Shown one piece after another: positions 8,618 to 15,911 of a stretch of DNA of 64,000 nt. A program made the translations under genes and the position numbers. Below the pieces are notes generated by a model. It was given only the letters and a program-made list of their open reading frames with translations. It did no database searches and was not told the origin of the DNA. Numbering within the stretch: position 1 is the stretch's first letter; every line of letters begins with the position of its first letter. The stretch is from Acidimicrobiia bacterium. Its GTDB lineage: Bacteria; Actinomycetota; Acidimicrobiia; Spongiisociales; ZC4RG35. The DNA lies in contig PKRG01000001.1 in NCBI GenBank assembly GCA_017577575.1, positions 62,001 to 126,000 on the forward strand, written 5' to 3'.

Positions 8618-9499
8618 TCATATGCACGAAGGTCCCCGGGGGTACTCGACGGACGGTGCCGGGGCACGCGGCGTCTCGACGATCGTCCCGGTGTGGATGA
8701 TGAAGTCGTTGCTGTCGGTCACTTCGACCACGAACCGGTCGAGGTTGCGGGGGGCAGGCCCCGCGAAGTACTCGCCGATCTCGTTGTACTTGGAGCCGTG
8801 GCAGGGGCACTCGAAGCCCTGGCTCGTGGCGCACCAAGGCACGCGGCAGCCGAGGTGGACACAGCGCTGGTAGAGGGCCATCAGGCCGGCGGCCTCCACC
8901 TGCCTGCCTTCGAATTGCTCCGACAGCCTGGCCGGGGCGGGGACGATGTAGGCCCGGGCTTCGGGGATGAACAGCGGCACGACGTTGCCGTCGGCGTCGC
9001 GGAGCTCGCCGATGATGTCGTTGACGTTGCCGGCGTTGATGTCGGCACCGAAGCCGCCGCTCACCCGCGGCCAGAAGTAGGCGAGGAACCCGAGGCCCAG
9101 CCCGGCGCCCCACAGGCCGAAGGTGGCGCCGAGCGCCCGGTTGAAGAACTGGCGGCGGGTGATGCCGGCTTCCTCGGGCGAGACCTCGACCACCCTCTGG
9201 ACCTCGACGACCGTCACGCCCACCGGTTCCCGCTCGGGCTCGGCGGGGGTCTCCGGCTCCGGCTCGGGCTCGGCGGTGGTCACCGCCGCTGCCTCCGGCT
9301 CCGGCTCGGCGACGACCGGCGGCTCGACACGCACGCCGCGGAGAGACTGGTCCGCTCGCCGGGCGTCGGGTTCGACCTGGGACTCCCAGTCGGGCCGGGT
9401 GTCCCGACTGGTGCGCCGGAAGGCGATGGCGAAGGCGCCCATGGCACCGAAGATGGCCACCACGGCCACGCCGATGAGGATCAGGTTGGTGGTGGTCAA
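8618..9499 (-). CDS. qcrA: Rieske iron-sulfur protein of bc-type complex
   Basis: Carries the [2Fe-2S] cluster that accepts an electron from quinol. The Rieske boxes are intact: CVHLGC (C213, H215, C218) and CPCHGS (C231, C233, H234). The N-terminus is unusual, with one transmembrane helix (residues 5-27), an acidic Glu/Pro/Ala-rich linker of about 80 residues, then a twin-arginine-like RRQFF and a second helix (about 122-142). It ends 38 nt before the dihaem cytochrome gene and abuts the subunit IV gene, so all are one operon. Confidence 0.93.
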   Translation of the reverse strand: MTTTNLILIGVAVVAIFGAMGAFAIAFRRTSRDTRPDWESQVEPDARRADQSLRGVRVEPPVVAEPEPEAAAVTTAEPEPEPETPAEPEREPVGVTVVEVQRVVEVSPEEAGITRRQFFNRALGATFGLWGAGLGLGFLAYFWPRVSGGFGADINAGNVNDIIGELRDADGNVVPLFIPEARAYIVPAPARLSEQFEGRQVEAAGLMALYQRCVHLGCRVPWCATSQGFECPCHGSKYNEIGEYFAGPAPRNLDRFVVEVTDSNDFIIHTGTIVETPRAPAPSVEYPRGPSCI

Positions 9500-10528
9500 C
9501 TAATGACCTCCCTCGAAGTGGACCCAGTCCTTCAGGTCGTCGAAGTACACGCCCGCCTCCCACGGGTAGGCGAAGTTGAAGCCTTCGCCGCGGAACAGCA
9601 CGCCGAGGATCGTGAGCGTGGCGGACCCGGCGAGGAAGAACGTGTACAGCATGATGGCGAACTTGCGATCCGACGGCTTGGTCGACGGGTTGCGGTCAAC
9701 GTAGGGGATCATCATGAAACCCACCAAACCGATGATCGTCGGCACGGTCACGCCGGCGATCTGGGGGTCGAAGTACGACAGCAGCTCCTGCAACCCGAGG
9801 AAGTACCAGGGGGCCTTCGACGGGTTGGGAGTGTTGTTGAAGTTCGCCGGCTCGAGCAGCGGCGCCTGGAGGATGACCGACAGGACGACCAAGAACGCGG
9901 TCATCGCCAGGAGCGCCACGAACTCCATCAGCATGAGGTGCGGCCAGGTGTTGACCTTGTCGTGAGGCTCGGGCTTGACCTGCTGGATGGCCCGGGCCTT
10001 GACGACGGTCAACAGACGCTGGGTACGCACGCCCTCCGGCACGCCGGTGGGAGGCGCCACCGGGCGGGGTGAGACGACGGCCGCCACCTTCCCGTTTCCT
10101 CCGCCGTTGTCGGCAGCCGGGGCGGGCGCCTCCGGCTCGGTGGCGGTGGCCACCGCTCCACCCTCCGGCTCGCCTTCCATCTCGGCCTGGGCGGGCGGAG
10201 TGGTGTCGGTCACCTGACCGGCCTCCATCGACTCGGGCTCGATGCCGGTGTCGGGCGCGGTCCCTTCGGGTACCGCGACCTCCTCGGCGGGCTCGGCAGG
10301 TGCCTCGGCCGGAGTCTCTGCCGGTTGCTCGGGCTCGGGCGCCTCCTCTTCGAGCTGGGCGGAGGCTCCGGGCTGCGGCTTGGGAGCAGGCGGTGCCTCG
10401 CCGGCGGGCGGCGTGGACGGCGGCGCCTCCCCTCGCATCTCGGCCAGCACCTGCTCGACCGGCACGCCGAGGGCTTTCGCCTTCGCTTCGGCCGATCTGC
10501 GAAGCAGGTCTTCTGGGATCTCGACCAT
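9500..10528 (-). CDS. Cytochrome b C-terminal half (subunit IV-like) with a novel N-terminal extension
   Basis: C-terminal domain of split cytochrome b, homologous to b6f subunit IV. The conserved segment NTPNPSKAPWYFLGLQELL lies in the quinol-site region (PxW motif variant), and helices follow at about 203-223, 262-280 and 295-315. Ahead of this is a 190-residue cytoplasmic extension. It begins with a short helical module (IPEDLLRRSAEAKAKALGVP, then VEQVLAEMRG) and continues as a Pro/Ala/Glu-rich linker. The module resembles the N-terminus of the cytochrome c encoded at 13965-15017. The gene lies between cytochrome b6 and the Rieske gene. Confidence 0.88.
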   Translation of the reverse strand: MVEIPEDLLRRSAEAKAKALGVPVEQVLAEMRGEAPPSTPPAGEAPPAPKPQPGASAQLEEEAPEPEQPAETPAEAPAEPAEEVAVPEGTAPDTGIEPESMEAGQVTDTTPPAQAEMEGEPEGGAVATATEPEAPAPAADNGGGNGKVAAVVSPRPVAPPTGVPEGVRTQRLLTVVKARAIQQVKPEPHDKVNTWPHLMLMEFVALLAMTAFLVVLSVILQAPLLEPANFNNTPNPSKAPWYFLGLQELLSYFDPQIAGVTVPTIIGLVGFMMIPYVDRNPSTKPSDRKFAIMLYTFFLAGSATLTILGVLFRGEGFNFAYPWEAGVYFDDLKDWVHFEGGH

Positions 10529-10540
10529 GTGAATTGCCTC

Positions 10541-11305
10541 CTACAGCGGACCGGAGATACCGCCGTCCTTGCGCACTCGCCAGAAGTGCACGGCCATGAA
10601 GATCACGATGATGAAGGGGAAGAAGAGCACGTGGAGCACGTACCAGCGCAGCAGGGTGTTGGCCGTGACCTCCGCCGATCCCAGGAGGGCGAACTTCACC
10701 TGGGAGCCGACGACCGGGACGAAACCGGCCATGTTCGTGCCCACGGTGACAGCCCACAGGGCCAGCTGGTCCCAAGGCAGGAGGTAGCCGGTGAACGACA
10801 GCAGCAGCGTGAGGAGGAGGAGCACCACGCCGACCACCCAGTTGAACTCACGGGGCGGCTTGTAGGCGCCGTGGTAGAAGACCCGGCTCATGTGCAGGAA
10901 CACGGACAGCACCATCAGGTGGGCCCCCCACCGGTGCATGTTCCTCACCAGCGACCCGAAGGCGACGTTCGTGGAGAGGGCGCTGACGTCGGCGTAGGCC
11001 TGCTCCACGGTCGGCGTGTAATAGAACATCAGGAAGATGCCGGTGATCGTGAGGAGGATGAACAGGAAGAAGCTCAGGCCCCCGAGGCAGAGGGTGTAGG
11101 AGAGCTTCACGCCGTGCCGCTTCACCTTCACCGGGTGGAGGTGATACAGCACGTTGTTCATGATCACGTACGACCGGTTACGGGGGCTGTCGGCGTAGCC
11201 CTTCTTGAAAGGCGAACCGGGACGGAGGACAGACTCGACGAACTGTGACTCGCGAATGCGGTCGTTGAGCTCCGTGATCCGCTCTTTGAGGTTCAACCTT
11301 GCCAC
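10541..11305 (-). CDS. Cytochrome b6-like subunit (N-terminal cytochrome b)
   Basis: Dihaem cytochrome b core of 254 aa. Haem-ligand histidine pairs are visible: H in NMHRWGAHLMVLSVFLHMSR and H in RWYVLHVLFFP and MAVHFWRVRKDGG. The quinol-oxidation segment GYLLPWDQLALWAVTVGTN is conserved. The start is a GTG with AGGAGG just upstream. Split b6 plus subunit IV is typical of b6f and some Gram-positive bc complexes, whereas actinobacterial QcrB is usually one long protein. It sits between the ferredoxin and subunit IV genes. Confidence 0.93.
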   Translation of the reverse strand: MARLNLKERITELNDRIRESQFVESVLRPGSPFKKGYADSPRNRSYVIMNNVLYHLHPVKVKRHGVKLSYTLCLGGLSFFLFILLTITGIFLMFYYTPTVEQAYADVSALSTNVAFGSLVRNMHRWGAHLMVLSVFLHMSRVFYHGAYKPPREFNWVVGVVLLLLTLLLSFTGYLLPWDQLALWAVTVGTNMAGFVPVVGSQVKFALLGSAEVTANTLLRWYVLHVLFFPFIIVIFMAVHFWRVRKDGGISGPL

Positions 11306-11313
11306 TTGTCCTC

Positions 11314-11781
11314 CTACCAGCGCATTCCGTAGGCGTAACCGTTCTTGAAGTCGCGCTGCCCCGTGTCGACGTCCCACGGCCGCCGGTTGATCTCGTCGAT
11401 GACGTCGGTGAGGCCGAGCTGGGCGGCCTGGTCGGCCAACGAGCCCTCGAACTTGCCGAGGGAGATCACGTTGGTCGGGCAACGATCGATGCAGAGCTGG
11501 CACCGGGTGCATTCGTCCTCGTCGACGACGAAGAACCCGTAGTTCTGGGGGTCGTCGGCGGGATGGTCGACGTTGATCGCCTCGGCGATGGCATCCAGGG
11601 AGAGGAAGTGGATGCACTTCCACGGGCAGATGTCGACGCATCCCTCGCAGAGGATGCACTCGGCCTGGTCGATGTGGAGGAACTGCTTGGGGCGCAGCTT
11701 GTCCTTGAAGTAGTCCGCCTCGACCAGTGCGAGCTGATAGTCGTCCCGGATCGGAGGTGTCTCGTCGACGACGTTCGCCAT
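11314..11781 (-). CDS. 2[4Fe-4S] ferredoxin-type protein in the bc operon
   Basis: Soluble iron-sulfur protein of 155 aa with two complete cluster motifs. The first is CILCEGCVDICPWKC (Cx2Cx2Cx3C with one extra Cys) and the second is CTRCQLCIDRCP. They are separated by about 45 residues, longer than in simple bacterial ferredoxins and closer to NuoI-like or membrane-complex electron-transfer subunits. It overlaps the upstream membrane-protein stop by one base and ends 8 nt before cytochrome b6. Its place inside a bc-complex operon suggests it feeds or takes electrons from the complex, which is inference. Confidence 0.9.
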   Translation of the reverse strand: MANVVDETPPIRDDYQLALVEADYFKDKLRPKQFLHIDQAECILCEGCVDICPWKCIHFLSLDAIAEAINVDHPADDPQNYGFFVVDEDECTRCQLCIDRCPTNVISLGKFEGSLADQAAQLGLTDVIDEINRRPWDVDTGQRDFKNGYAYGMRW

Positions 11782-12389
11782 CAGGAATCACCTCTCACCA
11801 GGGGACGACCGTACGGCGACACCAGCTCGGGCTCTTCCGGCCGCGGCGGCGCGCCCTTGCCGATGTCCTGGAGCTTGTAGGCGAACACGGCCGCTCCGAC
11901 GAGGGCGACCAGGTTGTAGCCCATGGAGATCATGTCCTTGATCGCGCCCCAGCTGACGTCGACCTCGTTGCCGAGGACCAGCCAGGGCGGGATGGTGAAG
12001 GCGACGCGCTGGAACGACCAGTCCAGGTCGGTCTGGGCGAGGTTCAGCCACTCGGACGGGACGACGCCGAAGATGAGCACGAACTCGATCCACGCCAGGA
12101 AAGCGGCGAAGGTGGCCAGAGCCCAGGTCATGCGGCGGCCGAGGACGAAGGCGATGGCGGCACCGCCGATGAGGAGCTGGGAGGCGCCGAAGCCGATGAG
12201 ATAACCGATCCCCTTGGGGAGCCAGCCCCGGGGGATCCACCAGAAGACGCCGGTGCGGGGGACGTCGTCGGGGAGGCCGGCGTAGTGGACGAGGATCACA
12301 CCGACAACGAGGAAGAAGGCGCCGAGCGCCATCATCGACCAGCCGTAGCGGCTTCTCTGCTGTTCGGTGAGCTCACCGAGGCGATACAT
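11781..12389 (-). CDS. Multi-spanning membrane protein, first gene of the bc operon
   Basis: A protein of 202 aa with about five predicted transmembrane helices (roughly residues 17-37, 60-80, 86-106, 110-128 and 157-175) and a charged C-terminal tail. I do not recognise the family. The ATG at 12389 has GGAG about 9 nt upstream. Longer readings would begin inside the divergent promoter region. It may anchor the ferredoxin or carry quinone-site residues, but nothing in the sequence proves this. Confidence 0.75.
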   Translation of the reverse strand: MYRLGELTEQQRSRYGWSMMALGAFFLVVGVILVHYAGLPDDVPRTGVFWWIPRGWLPKGIGYLIGFGASQLLIGGAAIAFVLGRRMTWALATFAAFLAWIEFVLIFGVVPSEWLNLAQTDLDWSFQRVAFTIPPWLVLGNEVDVSWGAIKDMISMGYNLVALVGAAVFAYKLQDIGKGAPPRPEEPELVSPYGRPLVRGDS

Positions 12390-12507
12390 TGCGATAGAGC
12401 TCCGGGGAGAGGTCCGTTGTGCCTGTTCTACCACACGCTTCCAGGCAGGGCAGAATCCGATGCTACGCGCTCGGGCGGCCCGTTCCTGGCCTTCAGCTGG
12501 CAAGCAT

Positions 12508-12513
12508 TATGCT
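12508..12513 (+). promoter_or_regulatory. -10 box for the HCO-like / cytochrome c pair
   Basis: TATGCT occurs 33 nt upstream of the GTG at 12547, and a GAGGGAT Shine-Dalgarno lies between. No good -35 element is seen. The 157-bp divergent spacer 12390-12546 must also hold the promoter of the leftward bc operon. Confidence 0.4.
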
Positions 12514-12546
12514 CCCGCCGACGACCCGCGAGACACTGAGGGATAG

Positions 12547-13968
12547 GTGGCCGCATCCACCACTGAGATCAGACAGCTGATTCGCGCCGATCGGACCCAG
12601 CCGGACAGCGCCGCTGTGGCCCACGTTCTCACCGGGACCCTGTTCCTGGGTGTGGGTGCGGTGGCCGCCGCGCTGGCGTTCATCTCGATGAGCTTTCCGG
12701 GGTTCATCCCGCTCGGATACGGGATCTGGCGGGCGATCGCCATGCTCGGCCTGCTCGTCGGCTTCGGGACCCTGACCCTCGTCGGCGGCGCCTACTACGT
12801 GCTGCCCCGCCTCACCGGTGCCCGCCTGTGGAACGAGCCGCTGGCGTGGCTGGGGCTGGTGATCACGGCCGCGACCACCGCCGCCGGGATGATCGTCGTC
12901 GCCGTCGGGTGGGGAGACGGCCGCGAGCCGTTCGGGTTGCCCTGGTGGCTCGACATTCCCCTCTTCGTGGGCATCGGCATCCCTCCTCTCGTCGCCGTCC
13001 TCACCCTCCGCAACCGGACCGAGTCGCAGACCTTCGTGACGATCCCCTTCGTCGTCACCGGCCTGGGCGGTCTGCCCCTGGTCTACCTGTTCGGCAACCT
13101 CCCCTCCCAGACACCGGTCGCTTCCACGACCGCCGATCTCTTCTCCGGATCCGCCTACCTGGTCCTGTTGGTGTCGATCGCCATCGGCCTGGGTCACTAC
13201 GCCGTCGTCAAACAGACCGAGAAGCCTCTGGCCGGGCGGCAGCTCTCCCACATCGCCTACTGGTCTCTCCTTTTCGGCGCCGGGTGGTTCGGCATCGCTC
13301 AGATCGCCGGCGGCCCCGCCCCCGGCTGGCTGGGTGTGATCGGCGCCGTCCTGGGCCTGGGGCTCCCGGTGGGGCTGATCGCCGCCACCGCCAACCTCCT
13401 CGCCACCCTTCAGGGGCAGTGGCGGGAAGACGACCACGTCGAGCCTGTGGCGATGCTGTCGGTCGCCGGGCTGTTCTTCGCCACCGTCGTGGGCGTCCTC
13501 GCCGCCCTCGCCGGGTTCCGTTCCACCGGCAACCTCGTCGGCTTCACCCCCTATTGGGAGGGCATCGTCTTCGGATTCGCCCTCGCCGTGATCCCGCTGC
13601 TGTCCGGCGCGGCAGCGATCCAGGCGATCCCCAAGATGACCGGCCGCGGCCTCTATTCGCAACAGGCGGCGGCCCGCACGGTGCGACTGATCGTCTACGG
13701 ATCCGGTGCCCTCGTCGTCCTCTTGGTCGCGGCGGGGCTGGTGGCCGGGTACTCCTGGGCAGGCGGCTCGTTCACCGGCGCCTACAGCGCGGTCGGTGAG
13801 GCGTGGGCGCCCGCCACCGCCACTGCCCGCCTCTTTTTGGGTGCGGCGACCCTCGCCGGCCTGGTCGGCGCCCTCGGGGCGTTTTCGCTCGTTTCGGTGA
13901 TCCTCCGTACCCTGACCGAGGGACCGGTCACGACCCAGGAGGTGTTGGTGGCGAAGGAGGAAGAATGA
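12547..13968 (+). CDS. Haem-copper-oxidase subunit I-like membrane protein lacking metal ligands
   Basis: A protein of 473 aa with about 12 predicted transmembrane helices. It follows the cbb3/NorB-type subunit I pattern: AYYVLPRLTG after helix II, KQTEKPLAGRQLSHIAYWSL like the cbb3 YYFIPK-RP-YS-RLS region, and AIPKMTGRGLYS after helix X. The ligand positions are changed. The helix II haem His region reads GYGIWRAIAML, the helix VI/VII CuB histidines are absent (GSAYLVLLV; IAGGPAPGWL), and the helix X HxH reads GIVFG. It therefore should not bind haem a3/b3 or CuB. Its stop overlaps the next cytochrome c gene as ATGA. I propose a structural or quinone-linked role, unproven. Confidence 0.75.
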   Translation: MAASTTEIRQLIRADRTQPDSAAVAHVLTGTLFLGVGAVAAALAFISMSFPGFIPLGYGIWRAIAMLGLLVGFGTLTLVGGAYYVLPRLTGARLWNEPLAWLGLVITAATTAAGMIVVAVGWGDGREPFGLPWWLDIPLFVGIGIPPLVAVLTLRNRTESQTFVTIPFVVTGLGGLPLVYLFGNLPSQTPVASTTADLFSGSAYLVLLVSIAIGLGHYAVVKQTEKPLAGRQLSHIAYWSLLFGAGWFGIAQIAGGPAPGWLGVIGAVLGLGLPVGLIAATANLLATLQGQWREDDHVEPVAMLSVAGLFFATVVGVLAALAGFRSTGNLVGFTPYWEGIVFGFALAVIPLLSGAAAIQAIPKMTGRGLYSQQAAARTVRLIVYGSGALVVLLVAAGLVAGYSWAGGSFTGAYSAVGEAWAPATATARLFLGAATLAGLVGALGAFSLVSVILRTLTEGPVTTQEVLVAKEEE

Positions 13969-15017
13969 GCGATCTCCTCTCGGCAGCCGCCCAGGCGATG
14001 GGCGTCCCCGAGCCGATCGCCGAACGATCCGCCCGGGCCCGCGCCGCCGCCTCCGGACAGTCCTACGAAGACATCCTCGCCGCCTGGGCCGGCGGCCAGG
14101 CAGTCGCCGCCGCACCCGCCGAAGCTCCCGCGGAGACGCCCGCCGAAGCGCCGGCCGAAGCACCCGCCGAGACGGCCGCCACCGATTCCGAGCCGGCACC
14201 GGCTGCCGCACCGGCGGCGCCGGCCGAGCCCGCTCCCGCCGCGGCTCCGGCCGCGGTGACTCCCCCGCCGGCACCGGAGACCGTCACCCCCGAGGAGGCG
14301 CTCGAGTACCCGGTGGTCGTCACGGTCCCCACCGCGGGCATCGCCGAGCGGACGGGGTTCTCGATCCCCATGTGGCTGGGGATGCTCCTCCTCCTCGTCC
14401 CCGCGTTCGGCCTCATCTACCTCGCCGTCGGCTCCGGCGCCACCGAATGCGGCGCCGGCACCGCGCTGGCCGCCGACCGGGTCACCGGGGAGCTGGTCAA
14501 CTGCGACGGCACCCCCTTCGAGGGTCGAGGAGCCGCCGGTGGAGGCGCCGACTTCATCGCCATGGGTGAGGAGATCTACGCCAGCTGTGCCGGCTGCCAT
14601 GGGCCCCAGGGACAGGGCCAGGGCAATTTCCCCGCCTTGACCGGGGTGACCACGACGTTCTCCGCCTGCGTAGACCACATCGAGTGGGTGACGCTCGGGT
14701 CCAACGGCTTCACTGCCCGTGGCGACAGCACGTTTGGCGACACCGGCAAGCGGATCGGCGGCGGCATGCCCGGGTTCGGGAACTCGCTCACGCCCGAGCA
14801 GATCGCGGCCGTGGCCTCCTTCGAGCGGGTCCGCTTCGGCGGGGCCGACCCCGAACAGACTCTCGTCGACTGCGGCCTGGTGGAGGGCGAGGGTGGCGAC
14901 GAAGGCGCCGAGGAGGGGGCCGAGGAGGGAGCAGAGGAAGGCTCCGAAGAGGGCGGCGAGGAGACCACCGACACCACCGCCGGCGCCGAGGCCCGTCGTC
15001 CCGCCCGGTCGGGCTGA
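13965..15017 (+). CDS. Membrane-anchored monohaem cytochrome c
   Basis: A protein of 350 aa. The N-terminal helical module (VPEPIAERSARARAAASGQS, then YEDILAAWAGG) resembles the N-terminus of the subunit IV protein at 9500-10528. An Ala/Pro/Glu repeat linker follows to about residue 110, then a single transmembrane helix (about 133-155). The cytochrome c domain has CAGCH at 208-212 and GGGMPGFG as the Met-ligand region. The tail is a strongly acidic Glu/Gly repeat. ATG overlaps the preceding stop, and GGAGGAAG is the ribosome site. It probably carries electrons for the divergent bc complex. Confidence 0.9.
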   Translation: MSDLLSAAAQAMGVPEPIAERSARARAAASGQSYEDILAAWAGGQAVAAAPAEAPAETPAEAPAEAPAETAATDSEPAPAAAPAAPAEPAPAAAPAAVTPPPAPETVTPEEALEYPVVVTVPTAGIAERTGFSIPMWLGMLLLLVPAFGLIYLAVGSGATECGAGTALAADRVTGELVNCDGTPFEGRGAAGGGADFIAMGEEIYASCAGCHGPQGQGQGNFPALTGVTTTFSACVDHIEWVTLGSNGFTARGDSTFGDTGKRIGGGMPGFGNSLTPEQIAAVASFERVRFGGADPEQTLVDCGLVEGEGGDEGAEEGAEEGAEEGSEEGGEETTDTTAGAEARRPARSG

Positions 15018-15329
15018 TCAGCGCCGCAGCCGCTTCACCGCCTTCCGCAGCGGCCGCTCCTCGATGATGCCCTCCGCCACCACCCTGCCGGCGGGGTCGA
15101 GCACCACCGGGACCCGCAGCGCATATAGGCGCACGAGCTCGTCGTCGGTGTCGATGTCCACGATCTCCACGCCGAAGCCGTAGCGACGAGCGACACGGCG
15201 TACCACCGGCTCGGCCTCCTCGCAGAGGTGGCAGCCGTTGCTCACGACGAGCCTCAGGGGATTTTCGCTAAAGATGACTATCGCTCCGACCGATGTACAA
15301 TGCCAGCGAGAGGGAAACAGCTCCGCCAA
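15018..15329 (-). CDS. Glutaredoxin-like protein (DUF836 type)
   Basis: Small thioredoxin-fold protein with a redox-active CHLC motif in LVVSNGCHLCEEAEP. A cis-proline segment (LRVPVVLDPAG) and the usual C-terminal helix are present. The stop abuts the cytochrome c stop (convergent). The start is uncertain: TTG at 15329 gives a 103-aa protein, whereas the conserved domain begins near the codon for Leu-26. No ATG fits. Confidence 0.75.
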   Translation of the reverse strand: MAELFPSRWHCTSVGAIVIFSENPLRLVVSNGCHLCEEAEPVVRRVARRYGFGVEIVDIDTDDELVRLYALRVPVVLDPAGRVVAEGIIEERPLRKAVKRLRR

Positions 15330-15372
15330 GTCATACCCAGGGCACGTTCATAAGACCCTAGGTGTGATCGGA

Positions 15373-15453
15373 TAGCCTCCCAGCCCGCCCCATGGCGGAG
15401 CACCCTCTCTAGACGGGGCCCCATCGCCCAAACGGGGCCCCGTCGCTCTTTTT
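15373..15453 (+). ncRNA. Possible short transcript ending at a strong terminator
   Basis: TAGCCT (15373-15378) resembles the local -10 boxes. A 6-codon reading frame (ATG at 15392, stop TAG at 15410-15412) follows, and then an immediate intrinsic terminator. No gene on this strand needs this terminator, because the cytochrome c gene ends about 400 nt earlier. This could be a small RNA or an attenuated leader. It is an inference from elements only. Confidence 0.25.
15412..15453 (+). terminator. Rho-independent terminator
   Basis: GACGGGGCCCC and GGGGCCCCGTC form a perfect 11-bp stem with an 11-nt loop. CTCTTTTT follows on the plus strand. Confidence 0.7.
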
Positions 15454-15644
15454 CGACTCCTCTTCTCTCTCCCCGACTGCAGGTCGACGGGTACTGGCAG
15501 GGCGACCATGAGGTGCCGTGTAGATGGCCCTCGACCTCGAACGGGTAGACCAGAACCTTCAGATCATCCGCCAGATCGAAGGGTCCTGGTCCCTTCCCCA
15601 GCTTCCTGACCAGGTCGAGCTCGACCTCGCCCGGCAGCGGAGTC

Positions 15645-15911
15645 ATGGACCCGGCGGCCCTCCAGCGGCTGCTCACCGGCCTCGAGGAGGTCGTCCAGCG
15701 AGCTCAGCGGCCCAGCGCTTTGCCGACCCGGGACACGCCCGGTGTCGACGTGCCGCCGAGCACGCCGCAGATCGTCCCGGTCCGCCCCGAGGATGGCGAT
15801 GCCGGGGAGCCGGGAATCATTTGGGACGGGGCCGGGTGGAGGGGGCGGATTGTGTGGCCCGCAGCCCGGGCCGGACGGGACGAGCGGCCCATGTGTGGTC
15901 GGAACGGGTGA
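15645..15911 (+). CDS. Possible small protein, hypothetical
   Basis: An 88-codon frame with strong G/C third positions and GGAG before the ATG. The product starts MDPAALQRLLTGLEEVV and becomes Pro-rich. I recognise no domain. Its 3' 95 nt overlap the tail of the convergent DIPP synthase gene. An upstream plus-strand frame from the ATG at 15524 (start MALDLERVDQNLQIIRQIEG) also looks protein-like for about 40 codons, so the two might be one frameshifted gene. The rest of 15330-15816 holds nothing else I can support. Confidence 0.35.
   Translation: MDPAALQRLLTGLEEVVQRAQRPSALPTRDTPGVDVPPSTPQIVPVRPEDGDAGEPGIIWDGAGWRGRIVWPAARAGRDERPMCGRNG

Noticed and set aside
12493..14274. 593-codon minus-strand frame opposite the HCO-like gene
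   Set aside because: Antisense to a membrane-protein gene; the encoded product is low-complexity Glu/Gly/Arg with no recognisable domain.
14100..14280. Short tandem repeats resembling a CRISPR-like array
   Set aside because: They are in-frame Ala/Pro/Glu codon repeats of the cytochrome c linker, with no spacers.
15278..15676. Minus-strand frame upstream of the glutaredoxin-like gene
   Set aside because: It overlaps the glutaredoxin start region and the terminator hairpin, and has no recognisable domain. The plus-strand small frame is somewhat better.
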